20,000 nt of DNA from Acanthamoeba sp. SK_2022b (GCA_027943245.1 JANDJZ010000458.1:1-20000); one strand, 5' to 3'; shown: positions 8,335-16,499, counted from the stretch's first letter. A program made the numbers and translations. Notes: a model not told the origin generated them from the letters alone.

Positions 8335-9417
8335 CAGAGTGTTCAGAAAAAAGTAACAATGTCACTTTTTAACAAACCCTAGCAACCCTTTTTAAGCTCT
8401 TGCAGTTGTTGAAAACAGACAATGTATACCTGTGCTGGCGCCAACACTTTCACCAGTGCAAATCAAAAGATCTGGAGGTAAGAGCTTGAGCCATTAATCT
8501 TTCTACCTCAGCACAGGAGAAGCACCCCCTGGCTCTTGCTGCAGCACACAGATGGACGAACTGAAAGAAGTTAGAAAGAGGCATGGGGGACAGTCATGGT
8601 GCCCAAATGTTCTGGGGAGCAAAGATAGAGACAAGGAGAAGAAGGACCAAGAACCTCAGGTACCTCTGACAACCCCAAAAATGCCTGTACATGACCCAAG
8701 GTGAGCCCATGTATATTCTGTACATCCACAGATGTGACTTTTTCACCATCTTACCTTTTTCATCACAAAACAAAAAGGTGAGCATTGACCTGATGCACAT
8801 TGGTTCAACCACCACAGCCCAAAGATGTACTTGACCCAAAGGGCATCTTTACATTTCATGTGCATTTGAAGATCACTTTTCATCATTATAGATCTTCACC
8901 CACAAGAGAAGTGTGAACTGATGCACATCGGTTCTTCCACCCCAGCCCAGCGATGTACATATATTAGGTGAAATACCAGGTGTTCAGATGAAATTTCGCT
9001 TTATGTAGATCTTTACCAAATTTGAGCTGTAACAAGTCCAAAAACAAGCATGTCGACACAAAATCACTCAGACCCGATGCGCATCGGTACCAACCCTTTA
9101 AAGATGTTTGTGAAAAGCCAGTTCTTCTTGTTATGTGTTTTTTACTCAACACCAAGACTTTCTGCCATTTCAATCTGCACCAAGGTACTGAAAAACTGTT
9201 TTTGAAGGGCTGGAAGAGATCAAGTTCCAACAATATAAACACAATCCATACTGACCAATGCATCTTGTCAAGTACAAAACATCCAATTTTCAAAACTGTT
9301 TTACCTCAGTGTACAGAATTTGAAGCTTTTTTTTTTGAGGCCTTGTACATATCTCAGTCTGTTTTTATTCCATTTGTGTCTGAAAAGAGTCATTGTTACT
9401 TTTTTCTGAACACTCTG
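8335..9417. mobile_element. Nonautonomous TIR DNA transposon, ~1.08 kb (hAT-like?)
   Basis: The ends form a perfect inverted repeat. The plus-strand left arm CAGAGTGTTCAGAAAAAAGT... (8335-8361) is the exact reverse complement of 9391-9417, and two further A/T bases match, giving 29 bp (8333-8361 with 9391-9419). The flanking 8-mers are GCTAATAA (left) and TTTAATAA (right), which share six bases and fit a decayed 8-bp target duplication. Termini starting CAGAG plus an 8-bp duplication of the form nTnnnnAn are typical of hAT elements, so hAT is suggested but not proven. The longest internal frames (109 and 137 codons) show no transposase motif. The element contains degenerate internal repeats. 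Confidence 0.78.
8792..9115. repeat. Degenerate internal repeats within the TIR element
   Basis: GATGCACATTGGTTCAACCA at 8792 recurs as GATGCACATCGGTTCTTCCA at 8920 (128 bp later), each followed by CAGCCCAAAGATGTAC or CAGCCCAGCGATGTAC. A weaker third copy (GATGCGCATCGGTACCAACC) starts at 9076. Read on the minus strand, copies 1 and 2 encode similar peptides (WA.V.EPMCI.S), with a synonymous CCA/CCG difference. Confidence 0.7.
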
Positions 9418-9510
9418 TTTAATAATAGCTTTTAGTATTATTGTTTTGTGTTCATACAGGGGTTTCTGTCTGCCTATTTATGCACATCTTGGTGTCATAT
9501 GTGGCTGGTG

Positions 9511-9687
9511 TTGCTTAACCTCCAACCTGTGGCGACTCCCTGCATCTGTCACACCTGTGTGAGACCTTCACATGCCTCATGTTTGAGGCCAACAACAAGG
9601 TCCATGCATGTTGCTGCAATCCCAGGCACCTTATGTCTGAGGGTGCACAAGTGAATGGTGTGCACCTCAAGTGTGGGAGGTGTAGCC
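9511..9687 (+). pseudogene. Short Cys/His-rich coding relic
   Basis: A plus frame from about 9511 reads DSLHLSHLCETFTCLMFEAN, continues NKVHACCCNPRHLMSEGAQV, then HLKCGRCSPED, and stops at TAG. The spaced Cys residues (CETFTC, CCC, CGRC) suggest a zinc-binding segment. There is no start codon context; an in-frame TAA precedes it and the 25-bp repeat overlaps its end. Family not recognised; probably a fragment. Confidence 0.25.
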
Positions 9688-9720
9688 CAGAGGATCCATG
9701 GGAGGTGTAGCCCCAGAGGA
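9674..9720. repeat. 25-bp direct tandem repeat
   Basis: TGGGAGGTGTAGCCCAGAGGA at 9674-9694 recurs at 9699-9720 with one extra C. It abuts the degenerate 5S copy. Confidence 0.8.
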
Positions 9721-9726
9721 GTGCCA

Positions 9727-9809
9727 ACCCAGTACTAACTCCACCTGGCGCAGCTTAACTTTGCTGTTCAGATGGGAAGCAGTGCTCTCTGCACGGTATG
9801 GCCATATCC
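9727..9809 (-). pseudogene. 5S rRNA pseudogene (5' two-thirds)
   Basis: Read on the minus strand this matches 5S from its first base (GGATATGGCCATACCGTGCAG) to about position 83 and then diverges; the last third, including the 3' strand of helix I, is missing. Several substitutions are visible (ATATGG for ATACGG, CTGTTCAG for CTGTTCGG on the plus strand, CCACCTGG for CCGCCTGG). It cannot fold as 5S and has no oligo-T directly after it. It has the same orientation as the two intact copies. Confidence 0.9.
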
Positions 9810-9876
9810 AAAAGTGTTCATATCCTTGTCAAGTGCTCCATTTTTTTGATCAATTTTAAGTGATAATTTGCATATG

Positions 9877-10130
9877 CAACATGGCCAAGCCATCTCATGG
9901 AACACAAAAACACACTAATACATGGCCCTCTCCTCCACAGAAGCTGATCTCAACACTGTCTCTGCGGGTACTCAACAGGCACTCTACATGCATAACCCCC
10001 CACCAGCACTCAGAATTCACACCCAAGCTATCACAACAACAACCAGGGCCATCAATGATACCTCCTCTGAGAGCCCTCAGACACATGAAGCACTACAATA
10101 TCAGCCTGGCAGTGGTGCATCTAGTAATGA
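9877..10130 (+). pseudogene. copia RNase H relic on the plus strand
   Basis: The plus frame reads QHGQAISWNTKTH, a TAA stop (9916-9918), then YMALSSTEADLNTVSAGTQQ and ALYMH. This is the copia RNase H block (G.AISW.SK.Q..VALSSTEAE...A....E.L.L). The stop falls where the family usually has Gln, so CAA to TAA is likely. Further on, frameshifted sequence reads RHMKHYNIS, comparable to R.KHIDI. It lies opposite in direction to the 1-4286 element and includes the very piece that the first element has lost, so it belongs to another copy or family. Confidence 0.75.
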
Positions 10131-10415
10131 GTTGAAGGAGCACCATGAGTGGTATAAAGCGTGATCTTTGCTGATGCTTCTCCATGAAAGCAACACTCAA
10201 CCATTCTCACCAGCCACCACTAGCCAATTTGTTCCATCATCAGATGTGTCACATAACACCTTCTCCTCCAAAAACTCTTGCCTTTTTCCATTGCATGCAA
10301 TCTCATTCAACTTCCTCTCTACCTCTCAAAAAGGCTTGATAGGTGTAACTGGGTGAGCACTTTTTTTCTACATCCTCTACTCCACTATCTGGAATTGCTT
10401 GCTGCCTTTTTACAT

Positions 10416-10742
10416 GTTGTGGTGGTGATGTTGTGGTGATGTGGTGGTGTTGTTGTGGTGATGTTGTGGTGTTGTGATGCTGTTGTTATGATGTTGTGAT
10501 GTTGTGGGTGGTGGTGGTGTTGTTGTTAATGGTGTGGTGATGTTGTGGTGGTGATGATGTTGGGGTAGTGTTGTGATGATGTTGTGGTGGTGATGGGATG
10601 TTGTGGTGGTGTGGTGTGGTGGTGTTGTTCTGTTGTGGTGTTGTTGTGTAGTGGTGATGTGGTGATGGTGTGGTGTTGTGGTGATGTTGTGATAGTGTGG
10701 TTGGTGGTCTTGTGGTGTTGTTGTGTTGTTGTGGTGTTGTGG
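10416..10742. repeat. GTG/GTT-rich imperfect minisatellite
   Basis: About 330 bp are built almost entirely from GTGGTGATGTTGTGGTGTTG-like units with no fixed period. Translation on the minus strand gives a His-Asn-Thr-Pro run, which is a consequence of the repeat rather than a gene. Strand asymmetry is complete: purine plus T on the plus strand and C/A on the minus strand. Confidence 0.92.
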
Positions 10743-10829
10743 TAAGTCATTGGGTACCTCAATGGGTAACTTGATGGGTATCAGGTAACTTGTAGGGTAA
10801 CCCATCCCAGGTAACTCATCAGGTTACTT
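10742..10829. repeat. GGTAAC-rich degenerate repeats
   Basis: The segment repeats GGTAAC or GGTAAC-like words (TGGGTACCTC, TGGGTAACTTG, TGGGTATCAGG, AGGTAACTTG, AGGGTAACCC, AGGTAACTCATC, AGGTTACTTA) with spacing of 10-17 bp, and directly follows the minisatellite. Confidence 0.7.
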
Positions 10830-10835
10830 ATTGAA

Positions 10836-10994
10836 CTTGGTGTTTGAGAAAATGAGACACTGACTCTTTTTCTGTAGACAGCATCTGTCTGAGAAGGTGT
10901 TCTAAATGTCTACAGCTGCATGACTGCTGATTTGACTGTTGAAAACTGTAGATATTTTGAGAAGGGGCAGTGCCTCATTTTCCTGAACACTCAG
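10836..10994. mobile_element. Short MITE with imperfect TIRs, related to 8335-9417
   Basis: AACTTGGTGTTTGAGAAAAT... (10834-10862) pairs with 10968-10996 as an imperfect 29-bp inverted repeat; by eye 23 of 29 positions match. The right end (CTGAGTGTTCAGGAAAA on the minus strand) is close to the termini of the 8335-9417 element (CAGAGTGTTCAGAAAAAA). Flanking 8-mers are TTATTGAA (10828-10835) and TTATTGGC (10995-11002), with the first six bases identical. The interior is too short to code. Confidence 0.65.
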
Positions 10995-11002
10995 TTATTG
11001 GC

Positions 11003-11352
11003 TAATGCTTGGGGTAATAACACATTCATTCAAGCCCAGTTATAAGCCCCTTGCCTTGCCTGTGTGGTACTTTTCTGACACCACTAGCTTCAAATATCAT
11101 CATAAATAACTGACTTAGAACTCCTATGACTCCTACCATGACTCCTGCTATTTACCAAACACTTAGTCAAATCTCTCTTTCACTTTTACACCATATTTGT
11201 CCACTAAAGAACATGCAAAAGGATTCAGTTGTGTGCATCTTGCTATCTTCTGGTTTTTTTTACACCTCACTGGGCCATTCTCTCCAGGGGCAGATTCCTG
11301 CAACAAAATGAACTCCACACAACACTTGGGCAGTGCGAGCAAAGCAGCAAAA
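11003..11352. other. No assigned gene
   Basis: Nothing recognisable. The sequence is pyrimidine-biased and leads into the second 5S repeat unit. Confidence 0.4.
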
Positions 11353-11380
11353 GGAGTGGGGTGCACACCAGAGCAGCAGC

Positions 11381-11384
11381 AAAA
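11381..11384 (-). terminator. Pol III oligo-T terminator of 5S copy 2
   Basis: AAAA on the plus strand gives TTTT immediately after the 5S 3' end. Confidence 0.7.
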
Positions 11385-11502
11385 GGATACGGCACGGTGG
11401 ATTCCCGGGTGGTCGCCCACCCCAGTACTAACACCGCCTGGCGCAGTTTAACTTCGCTGTTCGGATGGGAAGCGGTGCTTTCTGCGCAGTATGGCCGTAT
11501 CC
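11385..11502 (-). rRNA. 5S rRNA: 5S ribosomal RNA, copy 2
   Basis: The transcript is identical to copy 1 over 118 nt except for one G-to-A change (position 11447; GTTAAACTGC instead of GTTAAGCTGC), near RNA position 56. Helix I pairing is perfect. Four T residues follow the 3' end, enough for Pol III termination although weaker than copy 1. Orientation is the same as copy 1. Confidence 0.94.
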
Positions 11503-12292
11503 ATCAGCGGGATACATCGCCTTCGGAGCGGGTGCTTTTGTTAACGTTCTTTCTTTTTACTTGGTCACTGATTCAGCAAACGCTGCGACCTCCCATAATG
11601 CAAAAAGGAAGAAGACCATGTAAGAGGCCAGCGTGGGGTCGTGAGAAAGCACTCTAATCCGTAGAATTTTATCTCCGGTTCATAGTCTACATCACTTAAA
11701 GTGGTGGCCTGCTCGTCCCTCCATTCCGAGGGGCTGAGCGGTTCCCTTCCAATCCAACAACAATCACACCCCCCCCCCAAAAAAAAACATCTTCCTCACC
11801 GCGATAGGGCTGAGCGTAACGCTGAAGGCAGGTGTTGGAAGGGCTGCCGGTAGGTTGTAAGTTTAGCTGCCGTGGGAAGCGCTGCAATCAGCATCGTGAT
11901 CGCGTCATGAGGGAGAGAGATATATGGGAGGTGTTACGTAAAACATAGCGTAGTAGTATCGCACTGCCGTGATGAAGATGGGTGGTGACCCGAACGGACC
12001 GACGGCTTAGGGAGGGCGAGGCGAAGGAGAAGAGGACGGCCAGGAAGGAAAAGGCAGGACCTGCTAAGGCGTTGAAGCTACATTTCATTTTTCTCTTTTC
12101 TCTTGGTTGTAATCAACCAACCACTACTACAAGGCACTGTACATGTTACACGACCACCAGCACGAGCAGACGCCGCGCCGGGGAGGAGCGCGCCGTTCAT
12201 GGTCCTCCTCTACGATCTACCTCTTCCACGTCCTCTGCTTTGGCCATCCTCAATGAAGCAGTCATGTTCGAGGAAGGCACCCCGCCGCCGGT
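11503..12292. other. Intergenic: 5S upstream region and 3' flank of F-box gene
   Basis: No gene could be supported. The right part (about 12000-12292) is the 3' untranslated and downstream region of the F-box/ankyrin gene. A C10/A9 tract lies at about 11768-11788. Open frames here on both strands lack motifs. Confidence 0.5.
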
Positions 12293-13241
12293 TCAGACCG
12301 ACAGGAGAGCGGAGGACGCGGCGAGCGACGACGAGGCGGTCTGCTGGGCGTGCTTGTGCAGGAGTTGCACGATCTCGGTGTAGCCCTGCAGGGTGGCGAT
12401 ACGTAGGGCCGTGAAGCCGGCCGACGCCGCGGTCACGTCGGCGTCGTGACGCAGCAGGAGCTTGACCACCTTCTTGTGGTTGTTGCCCGCGGCCATCAAC
12501 AGCGGCGTCTCGCCCCCTTCCGTCGTCGAGTTGACGTTCGCGCCTCTGCGTGATCGGTGGGTCAGTCGGTGTATCAATCGACGCGTGGGCTTTGGGCGGG
12601 AACGGGTACCTGAACAGAAGCAGCTGCACCACAGCAGCGTGGCCGTAGCGCGCGGCCCGTTCGAGCGGCGTGCGCCCGTACGACGTCTTTGCATTTACGT
12701 CGGCGCCGCACGACAGCAGCAGCTCGATCTGTTGGGCCAGCGAGAGGAGCACACACATACGCGCGTCAATACAAAACGAACAAAACACCACGGTGGCGTA
12801 TCATGCGTGAGCAACCGCGCACCGTGTCGTAGTGGCCCTGGGCGGCGGCGAGGTGCAGAGGCGAGGCCTCGGACTTGTGCGACCTCACGTTGACGTCGAT
12901 GTTGAACTCTCGCAGCATTCTGCGCACGAACTGCGTGTGGCCGTGTTTGGCGCCCCAAAGCAGCATCTCCGTCTGATAGCGCTGCGTCTGTCTGCTCGCC
13001 CCCCCACACACCAAATAGGACCGAGTGAGCAGTACTGACCAGAGCCTGTTGTGTGTTGTGTGTTGTGCGTTGGACGCCCAATTACCGTTTGATTCGAGTG
13101 AGGCCCAGGACGCATTCCTGATGCCACGACCGATCGCTGCGTCGGGGTCCGCCAAAGTGCTCTTCCTGGAGCACCTTCCACAGCGTCTCGTCCTGCGTCA
13201 AATCCCTGCATGCCACGTGCGCGTCAGCGCATTCAACGACA

Positions 13242-13303
<62 letters not shown>

Positions 13304-14225
13304 GTGACATGCGCAGTAGACGAGGCGGCGAGCAAGGTTACCTCCAGTGGCGACAGGTGGCGGGCACGATGGAAAGGACGTCGACGGGGCTGAGGAAGCT
13401 GAAGACGTGGAGCTGCACCTCCTCGGGGAGCGCGTTGAAGCTCAGGGGAGTGGCGTCCAGCGACCGCTCGCTGTCGACGCGCGTGAGCGCCAGCGACGCC
13501 GAGGAGGACGGGGAGCAGGACAGTGAGGAGGAGGGCGAGGAGGAGGGCGGCGAGGAGGAGGGGTTGATCGTGTCCCCGCGGGTGAGCGTGTTCTTCCGGC
13601 GGCCTCGCGACCGACTGCGACGCGAACGCGCGGGCGACGACGGGCCGATGATCTTGCGCAGCTTGGGGTTGTTGAAGACCGGATTGTTCACCACCGTGGC
13701 CGACATGCGACCGGATCGCTCTACGCCAGCGCCAGCGCTGGAGGGCGCGGGCGGCATCGGGGCCGGGATGCTCTTGACCGCGCAACAGCGGAAGAGCTTG
13801 CAGCGGACCTCGCCTCCCTCGGCGTGCTGGAGGGTGGGCGGGGAGGGAGAGGGGGCTTGTGCGGGAGGGTTGCCGCGTGGAGGTGGCTGGAGATTGTTGG
13901 CGTGACGATGATGTAGGCAGATGGAGGGAGGTCGGGCCTGGACAAGGAGCTGCCCAGTTCGGGGATTGACGGTAAGGCCCACCTTCCAGCCACCCACGTC
14001 CACGAGCACCTCCGAAGCCGCGGCACCGACGTGAAAGTCGTCCCCCACAGTGGTGGGGATGGCGTAGGCAGCCGCTTGGAGATGGGCATTCATCGCGAGT
14101 ATTCGTTCCCTATCCTTCTCCTCTATTCTATCGCGGTCGGGAGAAAGCAGGGGCGCTCCATCTCCAGGCGTTCCGTTCCACGTGCTGTGGCGCGCCTTCA
14201 CCAGCAGGGGAGGAGGGAAGGACAT
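12293..14225 (-). CDS. F-box and ankyrin-repeat protein, 5 exons
   Basis: Exons by splice sites and frame: 14225-13342, 13205-13086, 12991-12823, 12728-12610, 12545-12293; all introns are GT-AG and phases match, giving 514 codons plus TGA. Residues about 262-295 (LSFNALPEEVQLHVFSFLSP...CRHW) form an F-box that continues across intron 1 with RDLTQDETLWKVLQEE, the usual W..L..D..LW end. Exons 3-5 carry ankyrin repeats: SPLHLAAAQGHYD, then TPLERAARYGHAAVVQLLL, TPLLMAAGNNHKKVVKLLL and TALRIATLQGYTEIVQLL. The F-box would bind Skp1 of an SCF ubiquitin ligase and the ankyrins would recruit a substrate; this role is inference from the domains. The N-terminal ~250 residues are Pro/Ser/Arg-rich and unassigned. 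A start at 14093 (MNAHLQ, better context) would give 470 residues. Intron 1 holds a long CA/TG repeat. Confidence 0.88.
13239..13300. repeat. (CA)n microsatellite in intron 1 of the F-box gene
   Basis: 52 bp of uninterrupted CA (26 units, 13249-13300) follow a shorter interrupted stretch. On the coding strand it is (TG)n and ends about 35-45 nt before the 3' splice site at 13206. Confidence 0.97.
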
Positions 14226-14789
14226 GCGTGCGTCGTTGGGGATTCTACAACTGATGAAATTTCCTCGCTCCTCCGAATCTTCTACTCGTTAGATGCCACA
14301 GCGAGTTGGCTGCCTGACTCTTCCAAGACACGTCAGCCTTCTCCTTCTGTGGTGTCTTTCTGCAATCTAGGTGAGATGAGCGGAGCCAGTACGCTAAAGA
14401 TCTTATGATCTCCAGCTGGGTCGTGGTCTGTGCTGCCGTGTCCCTGGCGCCCGTAGGCCCGAGCGACCGGATTTTCCCCATTTTTCCCATTTACTCCGTT
14501 TCGCGCGCTTTTCGTTCGCCGCAAGACGTTCGCAAGATGCAGCGAGGGCGCCGAGCAGGCGAGAGGAATGAACCAAGATTGCGGTTGATTGATAAAAGAG
14601 AGCTTGAGATGTACAATTCAGTCGAAAAAAGGTTGCAGGAGAAGGCCGGGGAAAAACAGCAGAGAGGGAAGGCACTTAAGCGTCCCTCGAGCGTTTCGCC
14701 TTCTTGATAGGTAGGCCGGTTCGACGAGGTAGGCAGAAGAGGAGGAGGAGATGAGGCAGAGTCTCTGTCAGGCTGAGCCATGAGGCTTC
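14226..14789. other. Intergenic between the CDK and F-box genes
   Basis: 564 bp hold the CDK 3' flank and the F-box gene upstream region, both on the minus strand. No TATA box is obvious. A small plus-strand frame within it is listed separately. Confidence 0.6.
14537..14707 (+). CDS. Possible small basic protein, 56 aa
   Basis: A plus-strand frame starts at ATG in good context (GCAAGATGC) and reads MQRGRRAGERNEPRLRLIDK followed by RELEMYNSVEKRLQEKAGEK, ending PSSVSPS at TGA. It is highly charged with a helix-like middle. The frame continues open upstream, so the true start is uncertain. No family recognised. It lies antisense to the presumed CDK 3' untranslated region, and chance cannot be excluded. 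Confidence 0.22.
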   Translation: MQRGRRAGERNEPRLRLIDKRELEMYNSVEKRLQEKAGEKQQRGKALKRPSSVSPS

Positions 14790-16106
14790 TTAGGGGTACT
14801 TGCTCTTGTCCAGATCGTCGAAGTAGGGGTGCTTGAGAGCGTCCTTGGCCGTGATGCGCTCCTGCGGCGCGTACCTCAGCATTTTCTGTGAGAGGACCGA
14901 GTCACAGTGAGGTAATGTTAATGACGTTGGTGGTGCTTACGAAACAGTGCGCGAAAGCATACCGAGAGAAGGTCGAGGCCAAGAGGGTCAAGGCCAGGAA
15001 CGACAGTGGCCAAGCTCTGGGGCTTCCACTGTCCAAAGGTGGACTTGTAGTCGGGGAGCGTGGTCACACCGGGCCACACCTCCTCGTTAGGAGTGCCGAG
15101 GGTCCTGCAGAGCATCGTGTGGAGTCAACTACATGAACGAGATGCTAGCTAGACAGAGAGGAGTGGTCCCTAGTACCTGAAGATGCGGAACAGCTCGTCG
15201 ATCTCGCAATCGCCAGGGAAGAGGGGGCGCTTGGTGACAAGCTCGGCAAAGATGCAACCAACAGACCACATGTCGACGGGAGTCGAGTAGCGAGCCTGGC
15301 CGAGGAGGATCTCGGGAGCGCGGTACCAGAGCGTGACCACCTCATGGGTGTAGGTGCGGATGGGCACGCCAAAGGCGCGGGCCAGACCAAAGTCGGCGAG
15401 CTTGAGGACACCCTTGCGGTCGATGAGCAAGTTGGCCAGCTTCAAGTCCCTGTGCAGAATGCGGTGCGAGTGGCAGTAGGCAATGCCCTTGAGGATCTGA
15501 TACAGATAGCTCTGCAGTGATGTTGTGGCGGGAAACGCCATAACGAGGTCAGCCGTTGTTGAGGCGAGCAGCAATCGAACTCACATCCCAACTTGCGAGA
15601 TGAGATGCCCTAATCAATGGATTAAGGCATTAGAGCGTTTGTGAAGGGTTGCAAACCTTAACCAACTTGGTTGAAAGAGGGCCACTTCCAGTTGACTCGA
15701 CGTAGGTCTTGAGGTCCTGGTCAAGGAACTCGAACACCAGGTACAAGGTCGAGTTGCAGTGAATCACATCGAGCAACCTAGGAGAGGAATGCATTTACAG
15801 CGCGAGTTAAACGTGAGAATCGCCTTCGCATCATATTCCCTTCACCTCACGCAGTATTGCGCAACAGGTGATAGAAGGTACGTACTTGACGATGTTGGCG
15901 CAGTTGGAGAGCTCCTTGAGGAGAGACACTTCGCGAAGAGCGGTAGCGGGTACGCCTTCGTCCTCGGCCTCAAGGAGGCGCATCTTCTTGAGCGCAATGA
16001 ATCGCTGGCTCTCGGTATCGATGGCCTTGTATACTTCGCCATAGGTACCCTCACCGAGCTTCTCCTTGATGTCATACCTCTGCAGAGGACTGGGCTTGGC
16101 TTGCAT
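14790..16106 (-). CDS. cdc2: CDC2-type cyclin-dependent kinase, 5 exons
   Basis: Exons 16106-15886, 15777-15663, 15511-15177, 15104-14963 and 14885-14790 join in frame across GT-AG introns to give 302 aa, close to the ~300 of CDK1/CDK2. Gly loop GEGTYGEV contains the inhibitory Thr-Tyr pair; the catalytic Lys is in ALKKMRL; the cyclin-binding helix is PATALRE where CDK1 has PSTAIRE. Catalytic loop is [10 protein letters not shown] (usual HRDLKPQNLL), then [10 protein letters not shown] and the T-loop [15 protein letters not shown] with the activating Thr. [14 protein letters not shown] and the C-terminal [14 protein letters not shown] complete the fold. With a cyclin it would phosphorylate Ser/Thr-Pro sites to drive the cell cycle. 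Start at 16106 (MQAKPS) is preferred for its Kozak-like context; 16139 (MRSKVP) is possible. Which CDK class (CDK1, CDK2 or B-type) is not settled. Confidence 0.93.
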
Positions 16107-16139
16107 CTTCACTTGGGAACGCGGCACTTTGGAACGCAT

Positions 16140-16499
16140 GGATGTCAGTATCAAATGGAATGAAGAAATTGCGCAAAATGAGCGATCGACTCGGGTTGGG
16201 TCCGTACGTCGATCGGTTTGCGAGTGTAGAGTGGCGCCGCAGGTACCTTAAGGCGGCGAAGAAGGGTTCCCGCGAGATCGAAGGAGAGGGAGGGAGTGGG
16301 GTCGCTGGGAGCAGGAAGGAGGCAATGGCCGTATTTGAGGTTGGCGAAGTCGACGCAACGAGCCTCCGAGGATTTTGGCGCGAAAGCAGAGCATCGCTCG
16401 AAGTTTGAGGCGTGCACGAATGCTGCAGGACGCTTGATCGGTATGCCAATTATTTTGTAAATTTTCTTTGCTGTGTTGTGCTTGTGGCGCACACGTGTG
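16140..16499. promoter_or_regulatory. Shared divergent promoter region, CDK and SGF29 genes
   Basis: The CDK start (minus) and the SGF29 start (plus) are about 390 bp apart, head to head. No TATA box or named motif stands out. Both transcripts must start inside this interval, so a bidirectional promoter is the simplest reading. Confidence 0.55.

Larger units (their letters stand above)
11353..11507. repeat. 5S repeat unit copy 2 (155 bp)
   Basis: Direct repeat of 4972-5124 including ~30 bp beyond the 3' end of the 5S gene. Copy 2 has an extra AGC and one A fewer before the gene. Confidence 0.9.

Noticed and set aside
10410..10805. 131-codon His/Thr/Asn/Pro frame on the minus strand
   Set aside because: Pure translation of the GTG/GTT minisatellite; no unique sequence or start context.
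11229..11657. 142-codon plus-strand frame spanning the second 5S gene
   Set aside because: It runs antisense through the 5S rRNA gene, and the same peptide appears antisense to copy 1 at 4975; it is an RNA-gene shadow.
13210..13905. 231-codon plus-strand frame opposite exon 1 of the F-box gene
   Set aside because: It passes through the CA repeat and is antisense to an exon with a clear F-box; Glu runs mirror the Ser/Pro runs of the real protein.
15607..15628. Hairpin (GCCCTAATC / GATTAAGGC) and a GTTCGATT word in CDK intron 2, considered as a tRNA
   Set aside because: The flanking T-stem bases do not pair and no acceptor stem or A-box arrangement could be built, so only an intronic hairpin remains.
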